Shown here piece after piece: positions 21,001 through 30,000 of a stretch of DNA of 64,000 nucleotides. The stretch lies in the NCBI GenBank assembly GCA_022843925.1, contig JALHMS010000014.1, positions 28,473 through 92,472 on the forward strand. The letters run 5' to 3'. The DNA is from Burkholderiales bacterium (lineage in GTDB: Bacteria > Pseudomonadota > Gammaproteobacteria > Burkholderiales > Ga0077523). A program made the translations under genes and the position numbers. Under the pieces are notes generated by a model that ran no database searches, was not told the DNA's origin, and saw only the letters and a program-made list of their open reading frames with translations. Every line of letters starts with the position of its first letter. The first letter of the stretch is position 1.

Positions 21001-24000
21001 GAGCGCAACAACGCGACGCTCGATGACCGGGCGGTGACGATCGCGAACCCGAATCTCCAGGTGATCGCCCTCACTGCGCCGACGACCGGTACGGTCCTCG
21101 AGACGATCACGGTCGACTGGACCGTGCGCAACACCGGGTCGGGTGCGACGGGTGCCGCCGCCTGGGTGGATCGTGTCTGGCTCTCGCCGAAGTCCGAACT
21201 CGGGGCCGGCGCAGTGCTGCTGGGCGAGGTCGCGAATCCCTCGGGACTGGAGGACCGCCCGCTGGGTGACACGTATGCCGGCACGCTCACGGCCCCCATT
21301 CCCTTCGGCGTCCGGGGCGGCGACTACCGGATCATCGTCGATACCGACGGTGCGGGCGTGGTCGGCGAGATGGACGAGACCGACAACCTCGCCGTCGGCG
21401 ACATCATCCGGGTGCTCCCGCCCGCCGTGCCCAACCTGCGGGTCCACGGGGTGACCACGTCCGTCGTGGAAACGCTCTCGGGGCGTGCCGTGGATTTCAC
21501 CTGGACCGTCGAGAACGCCGGACGCGGAGATTTCTCGGGCCGGTTCACCGACAAGCTGGAACTGGTCGGCCCCGAAAACGTCGTCCTCGGCAACTTCGTT
21601 TTCGAAGGTGCCCTCGCGGCCGGCGGTGGCGTCGTCACGCGCACGCAAACGATCGTCCTGCCTGCAGTTCTGGCGGGCGCGTTCCAGGTGGCCGTCACGA
21701 CCGACAGCGCCGACGTGGTAGACGAGTACCTGGACGAAGATGACAACCGCGCGCTCGGTGCGCGGCCGCTCGACGTGATCCTGCAGCCATTCCCGGATCT
21801 CGTCGTCACGGAGGTCTCGGCGCCCGACCGCGTGTTCGCCGGCGACGACTTCACCGTCACGTGGACCGTGCGGAATCAAGGCAACGGTGCCACCAGCGTT
21901 CCGCTCTGGTACGACGCCGTCTATCTTTCCGTGGACGACGTCATCGACGAGAGCGACGTGCTGCTGGGCACGGTCGCGAATCCGACGTTCCTGGGGACGG
22001 ACCCGACCAACAACGGCTACGTCAATCGGTTGACGGTCCGGACCTCGCCCCGGTTGTCGGGCGACTACCGGGTCCTCGTCGCCACCGACGACGGCAATCG
22101 CGTGTTCGAGAACGCCGGAGAAGCCAATCACCTTCCGACCTCGGCGCGTTCGATCAGCGTCCTCGCTGGACCGCACCCGGATCTCAGGGTCACCGACGTG
22201 CGCGCGCCGGGGCAGGCGTTCTCCGGCCAGCCGATGGCCATTTCCTGGACGGCAGTCAACGACGGCAACGCCGCCGTGTCGTTGCAGACGATTCACGACC
22301 GCATCGTGCTGTCTCGCAACGAACTGCTGGGCGATGCCGACGATCGCGAGATGGCTTCCCTGTCAGCAGCGAACTTCGCGCCCCGCGCAGGCGGGCTCTC
22401 TCACGACACCGATCTCGCACCCGGTGAGACCTACACCGGTCGGATCGACATCCGTCTTCCTGTCGGGGAGGCCGGCGCATTCCATGTGTTCGTGATCACC
22501 GACGAACGCGACGCCGCCTTCGAGCAGGCCGGCGAGACCAACAACGTCGCCCGCACCGCCACGCCAACGGACGTGCGCCTGACGCCGCCCCCCGATCTCG
22601 AACTGATCGCGCTCGACGTGCCGCCGTCGCTGCGTGCCGGCGCGACCATCGAGGTGCGCTACGGCGCGGCGAATCTCGGCTCCACGAGTACCCCGGAGTC
22701 CTACTGGACCGACGAGTTCTGGTTGTCGGAAGACACCGTGCTCGACGCGTCGGACGTCCGCGTCGGTTCCGCCGTGCGTGTCGGTTCCCTCGGTGCCGGG
22801 CAGGACTACGAGGCAGTGGTGCGCCTCACGATTCCCCACGAGGTTGCCGGGCCCCGCTACCTGCTCGGTCACATTGACAGCGGCAATGCCGTCTTCGAGC
22901 TGGACAATGCCAACAATGCGGCGCCGAACAAATTTCTGCTCGCGGCGGACTTGCTCACCGAGGTCGTGTCCCTGCCGGCGAATCTGGTGGTCCGGGATGT
23001 GTCGGCGCCGACGGTTGCGGAGTCCGGCACGCCGCTGCGCATCGGCTGGACCGTGGCGAACATCGGTGCCGGCGACACGATCACCGACACGTGGTTCGAC
23101 ACCGTCGTCCTGTCCGGTGACGACATCCTGGGCAACGCCGACGACGTCCGCCTCGGCACATTCCGCCGGACCGGCCTGCTCGGCGCCGGCGGCAGCTTCA
23201 ACCGTACGGAGTCCGTCACCGTGCCGTTCGATCGGGTCGGTGCGCATCACCTGTTCGTGATCACGGATGCACCGGTCGATGACGGCGCGGGACGTGTCCA
23301 CGAGGCCGCCGCCGAAGCCGACAACGCGTCCGTCGCGCACCCGGTCACGCTTTCGCGCGGGACTCCCAATCTCGTGGTCAACGGCGTGACGGTGCCCGAG
23401 GCCACGACCAACGGGCAGACGATCCCCATCACCTGGCGCGTGACCAACGCCGGCGGCGCGACGACCAACGCGAGTTTCTGGTACGACCGCGTCCACCTGT
23501 CGGCCGATTCTGTGCTCGACGACGGTGACGTCGTCCTCGCGTCCGTCCGCCGCACCAACCCACTTGCCGCGGGCAGTGCATACGACGCGCGTCTCGATTT
23601 CCGGATTCCGTCGCCCTACACCGCGGGTGACTACTTCGTGTTCCTGACCACCGATGCCGACAACGGTGTCCTGGAGGACGGTCTCGAGAACGACAATGTC
23701 GCGGTCTCGGCGCCGCTCAAGATCACGTTCGATCCGGCCGTGCCCCCCGACGTGCCGATCGCCGATCTGCGCCTCGACCTCGTGGCGGCGCCGGACCGGG
23801 TCGCGAGTGGTCAGGAGATCCGCGTCGACTATCGCGTCTCGAACCAGGGGGACGCCATTGCGGGGCGCGCCTGGTTCGACAGCTTCTACCTGTCGCGGGA
23901 CCGCATCTTCGACCGGGCCGACGACGTCCTGCTGGGCTATGGCTACGTCGGACCCGTTCTCGGTCACGGTGCCTCCTACGAGAACACGCTCCGGTTTCGC

Positions 24001-27000
24001 GTGCCGACGGGCCTGTCGGGAAGCTATTGGGTCATCGGTGTCGCGGACGCCGGGGATGCCCTGAAGGCCGAGCCCGACAATGCCGACAACATCGGCTTCG
24101 ATCCGGTGCCGCTCGTCGTCGAGATTCCGCCGCCGGGCGATCTCGCGGTGGTGACGGTGACGGCGCCGCCCAGCAATGCTTCCGGGACGCTGACGGGTGT
24201 CGAGTACGAATTGCAGAACGTGGGCAACGGCATCGTGAGCGGCAGCTGGGTGGATGCCTTGTACCTGTCGACCGACGCCGTGTGGGATCCGTCCGACCGG
24301 TTCGTCGGCAATTTCCCTCGAAACGCGACACTGGATCCGCAGGCACTTCTGGCGTTGGTCCGGACCGACTTCAACATCAGCGGGCTGCTACCCGGCGAGT
24401 ACCACGTGATCGTCCGCGCCGACGTCGGCAATGCGGTCCTCGAGACACGCGAAGACAACAACGCCGGCGTGTCGCTCGGCACCGTCCAGCTCGATCTGCC
24501 GGCACTCGATCTGATCGGCACCGCAACCGCCAGACTCGGCGGCCCGCAGTACTACAAGCTGGTCCTGGATGCGCCGGACGCGATCGACTTCAACCTGGAG
24601 CTGCGCGACGCGTTGGCGCCCATCGGGGACACCATCTTCACGCGAAGCATCGAGCTGTACGTGCGGCGCGGCGATCTGCCTACGCGCACCGAGTTCGATT
24701 TCGCCGACCGTGCCGGATTCGCAAGCGAGCGAAGGGTCGTCGTTCCGGATGCGCAGGCCGGGACGTACTACGTCCTCGTCCAGCCGGGCGACATCCGCAT
24801 CGCGGCCACGCGCACCACGACATCGTCGGGCGGCGGCGCGGGCACTACCGTCGAGCCCCCGGGCGGCGGTGTCCCCGTGACGCCCTCCGACCCGCGGACG
24901 GTGCTTTCCGCACGCTCCATTCCGTTCTCGGTGCGCGGCATCGAGGCCGATGCCGTCGGCAACGATGGCCTCGCCACCGTGGCCGTCGACGGCGCGCGCT
25001 TCGACGCGGACACCTGGTTCGAACTGGTGGACGCCAGCGGTCTCGTGCTGTCCGCCTTCGACGTGATGGTCGAGAACGGCAGCCGGGCGTATGTGACGTT
25101 CGACCTGACGGGTCTGACCTTGGGGGCCTACACGCTGCGTGCCCTGGATAGGGACGGCCACCCGGCGAGCGGATCCGTGGTCCTCACGATCGTCGAAGGC
25201 GAGGGCGCGCAGATCGACGTGGCCTTCAACGGGCCCGATCGGGTCCGCCCCGACAGACTGAATCTCGTCACTCTCTCGTACGCCAACGTTGGCGACAACG
25301 ACCTCGAGGCACCGCTGCTGATCGTCCGGTCGCAGAGCGGCGTCGCCTTCGGCACCCGCGCCGATGCGCTCGGCACGACGGACCGGTTCTTCCTCGGCGC
25401 GCCGGGAGATGGTCCTGCAGACATCCTGCGGCCAGAGTCGCGGCATGCCATCCCCCTCGTGTATCGCAGCCCAGGTGCGGGAGGGCGGGTCGGCTTGCTT
25501 GCGTACTCCGTGACCGCTGACGACGCGACCGTCATCGAGGACTGGGCGGCGATCGAGGCCGCTGTCCGGCCGGCAGGTGTGGACGATGCAAGGTGGCTGC
25601 CCTACTGGACCTACACGCGTGCTCAGCTTGGCGACACCTGGGGCAGACTCGTTCGTGTTCTGAACGAGCTGATGCTCGACGTGTCCGCCGGTGGGCAGCC
25701 CGTACGCGACGTACGCGAGGTGTTCGCGCGGCTGCTCGATGCCGCGCCGGCACGCCTGAGCGTGGTCACATTCGAGGGGCGCCTGCTGAACGCCGCCGAC
25801 GGCACACCCGTCGCCGACTTCGACATCGCGGCGATGTTGCAGACCGTGAACGGCAGCGCTGTCGTCGGCCGCACGACGACGGATGCGGAGGGTCGCTACT
25901 CGATGGTGCTTCTCGGGCCGGCGCCGTTGGACCTAGTGCTCGGCAGTCGGGCATCCATCCAGGCTGACGGCAGCGTTTTCTTCGAGGAGACCCACCTCTT
26001 CGACATGGACCGAAACGGCATTCCGGACGAGACCGCACCACATGTCGCGACCGATGGATCCGTCGACATGGGTGCCACCCTGCTGTACGTCATGCCCGTC
26101 CCGGCCCCTGTCGTGGAGCCTCCGCCACCGGCGTTCGATTCCGCGCCGGCGATCACGTCCGATGCCGCCGGGCGCCTCCACATGGTCTGGATGCGGGAAG
26201 GTCAGATCTGGCATGCAGTGAACGACGGTACTGGATGGGCGCATGCCACCGCGATTCCTCGCGCCTACGCCATGTCGGCGACGATCTCGGCACACGAACG
26301 GCTCATCGACGGCACATCGGCTGGTCTGCTGGTCGCTTGGCAGAAGGGGGACAGTGACAACTCGGAGATCTTCCGTAGTGTGGGCCGCCAACGTCCGGAC
26401 GGGAGCTACGAGTGGTCGGCTCCGTTGCGTGTCACGGAAAACAGTGTCTTCGACGGCGACCAGGCCGTCGCGATCAACCCCGACGGCACGGTGCTCGTCG
26501 TGGTGCAACGCCGGGATCAGGCCTCGTCCGACGATGCGGATCTGTACGGAAAGGTCCTCGCGGTGGCGAGTGCCGTGTTCGAACCGGGCGCGACGGGTGG
26601 TACCACTTCGTCCGTGGCGGCCACCAACGACGTCGAACTGACCACGAGCGCTGAGCGTACGGTGCGCTATCGCGCGGGATGGGACTCAAAGAATATGGCC
26701 AGGCTCTTGGGTCACACGGCCATCAACGCCCAGTTTCGTTTCGCGCTGGAGGGGCGGCTCTCGTGCAACCCTTTGCTCACCGGTAGCGTGGCTGTCGCTG
26801 TCAAGGACGGGCAGAACGAGACGGAGGCCGCCGCGACCGGTGAACTGAGGCTCCGAGTCGAGCGGCTCCAAGGCGGGCTGCGTCGATGGGCAGTCGATGC
26901 GCTCCGTATCAAGCTCCAGACGACGTTTGCGCACTCGGTCAAGATTGCCTCATTCGAGGCGATCGAGAAGTTGATTCCAGTCCCATACAGCATCCCGGTT

Positions 27001-30000
27001 TCGATGCTTTTCGCGGTGGTCAACAAAGTGACAGACGCCTTGAATGGTGACCGCCTGGAAGAGGCTCGCTATGACAACAAGCTCGAGATGCGCTACGAGA
27101 TCAGCGTCAACGGTGTCTGGGGCTTCAAGGGTCTTCATTTCCCGCCAGACGAAGCGTCTGGTTCGCTCCGCCTTTCGGCCGGGTTGAATGGGCAGGTGAC
27201 CGTGCCCTGGACCTTCCCGATGCCTTGGGACGCAGAGAAGGTCACGGTCCGTGCACTCGCCAATGGCACGTTTCCCTTCAAGTGGCCGACCCAAGTCGAA
27301 CCGTCGTTCACCTTTCTCGTGAGGCTGGAGAAGACGGTCGCCAAGGAGGTGGTGTTTCAGGACTTTACCTACACGTGGAGCAAGGGCGGCATCACGCAGA
27401 CCCCACCCATGCCTCTCAGTGTCGCTGCAGCTGATCCGCAGGCCGGCACACCGGCTGTGACCTCGACGCTCTCCGTCGGTCCGCAGTCGCCTGAGGGTAC
27501 CCTCGTGAGCCATGCCGATCCCGGGGATATCGCGCTGACGGCCGATCGAGGCTTCGACGGCCGGCCAGTGATTGCCGAAGGGCCGGAAGGCGAGCGCCTG
27601 CTCGCCTGGGCTTCGGAGAGGGGCATCGTGGTTCGTGAGTGGGAGGCGGCCACCGCGCAGTGGGGCGCCGAGCAACTCGTTCCGGAGACTGCCGGGTACG
27701 ACAACCGCGCACTGGCGGTGGCATTCGACGGGACGGGCCAACCCCTCATCGTCTGGAACAGGCTCGATGCGCGGGCCCTCACGGCGGGCGCCTCGCAGGA
27801 AGTGTTGCGGCAGTTGCTCGACGCGGGCGGCGAGATTGTTCACGCGAAGCGCGATGCCGCGACCGGCGGATGGTCGGTCCTCGCGGGGCCTGGCGCCGGG
27901 GAGTCGGCATCCTCGGTGAGTCTCCACCGGACCGCATCCGGTGAGGTGCTCGCGGTCTGGAAGACGAGTCCGGGTATCGAAGGAAGCCATTTGCGGTCCG
28001 CGTTGTGGAGTGCGCGCAACGGGACATGGGGCGCGATCGAGACGGTCGGTAACGGCTGGTTCGCCGGCAACGTTGCGATGGCGAATGACGCCACCGGTGT
28101 CGTCGCCATCTGGTCGGAACTGGTGGACGCCCTCCGAGGTGGATCGGTTCTGATGTCGCGCCACTGGGATGGTCAGGCGTGGGGAGCCGTGTCCGCCGTG
28201 ACGTACGGTGTCGCCCCATTGGCGGGCGCAGCGTTCCCATCTGAAATAGGGTCCGACTCCTTGCAGGCGAGTAACGGGGACGCTGGCCTGCCAGCGCCAG
28301 GATTCTTTGATATTCCGGTACCCGCCGAATGCCAAGATCCTCCCCCGACGCGCAGCAGTGGCCCGCCACCACCCGACGACGCTCCCGACGACGACGGAGA
28401 TGCCGGCGACGGCGACACCCCGATCGGTCGCGACGCGGGCTATCCCCCGGACGACTACGAAGCCCAGGTCATCAACCCCATCGACCCCAACGACATGCTC
28501 GGCCCCGAGGGCTTCGGCGCCGAGCGGTGGGTCGCCGCGTCGTCGACGATGCCGTACACGATCCGCTTCGAGAACCGGGCGAGTGCCACTGCGCCGGCGC
28601 AGCAGGTGACGATCACCCACACGCTGGATCCCGATCTCGATGCGCGCACCTTCCGGTTCGGTGACTTCGGGTGGGGGGATGTCGTCGTCGATGTGGACGA
28701 GGCCACCGCAGCGTTCATCGAGACCCGGGTCGACCTGACCGCGACGAAAGGTTTCCGCGTCGATGTGTTCGCGTTCATGGATCTCGCGACGCGGACCGCG
28801 ACGTGGACGCTCACGACGATCGACCCTGCGACGGGTGACCTCCCGGTCGATGCGCTTGCAGGCTTCCTGCCGCCGGACGATCCGGACGGCGTCGGCGACG
28901 GGTTCGTGAGCTTCGGCGTGAAGGCGGACCGGCTCGTGGCGACCGGTGCGCGTCTCGACGCCCGGGCGCGCATCGTGTTCGACACCGAGGAGCCGATCGA
29001 CACGCCCGACATCATGAACACGATCGATGCCGTCGCCCCCCAGAGTGCCGTAAGTGCCCTTGCCGAATCGACCGATCAGTCGACGTTCCTGATTTCGTGG
29101 ACCGGTGTGGACGATGACGGCGGTTCCGCGATCGCGGCCTACGACATCCGGGTCTCCATCGACGGCGGTGCCTTCGGCCTGTGGCGGGCCGGCGCGACCG
29201 GCAACTCGGCGATCTACACCGGCGACTACGGCCGCACGTACGCCTTCCAGTCGATCGCGATCGACAACGCCGGCAACCGCGAACGCCCGCCGGCCGGTGC
29301 GGATGCGACGATCCGCGTCGTCGGCACTGCGAGCATCGCCGGCGTGAAGTATCACGATCGCGACGGTGACGGCGTGCGCACGAGCGGTGAGGAAGGCCTT
29401 GCCGGATGGACCATCTTCCTGGATGCCGACGCCGATGGTGTGCGGGATGCGGGCGAGACTGCCACGGTCACCGACGCAGACGGGCGCTATCGGCTCGATG
29501 CACTTGGTCCCGGCAGTTATCGCGTCGCGGAGGAGACGCGCGACGGCTGGGCCCAGACCGCGCCGGCGGCCGGTGTGCATGTCATTGCGCTCTCCACAGG
29601 GGAGGTCGTGGAAGGCCGCGACTTCGGCAATCGCCTGGTCGTCGGCAGTCTCGCCGGCGTCAAGTTCGAGGATGTCGATGGCGATGGCTTCCGCGATGCC
29701 GGCGAACAAGGCCTCGCCGGCTGGACCATCTTCCTCGACGCCGACGAGGATGGCCTGCTCGACGCCGGGGAACGCAGCGCGCTCACCGACGCGACCGGCG
29801 CGTACTTGTTCGCCGATCTGTCGCCCGGCCGCTACGTCGTGGCCGAGGTGCAGCAGACCGGATGGACGCAGACCACGCCTGCGCCGGACCCGTCCGTGGC
29901 ACGGGCGGCCGCATTGACGACAACGGCGTCCGGTATCGCCATCCAGGTCGAGGGATGTGCGTGCGGTACGACCTGGTCACCCGCCAGCGGCACGACCGTC

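Noticed and set aside
26950-29709. 919-aa minus-strand ORF inside the giant gene
   Set aside because: Shadow frame of the CARDB/SdrD protein; no recognisable domains.
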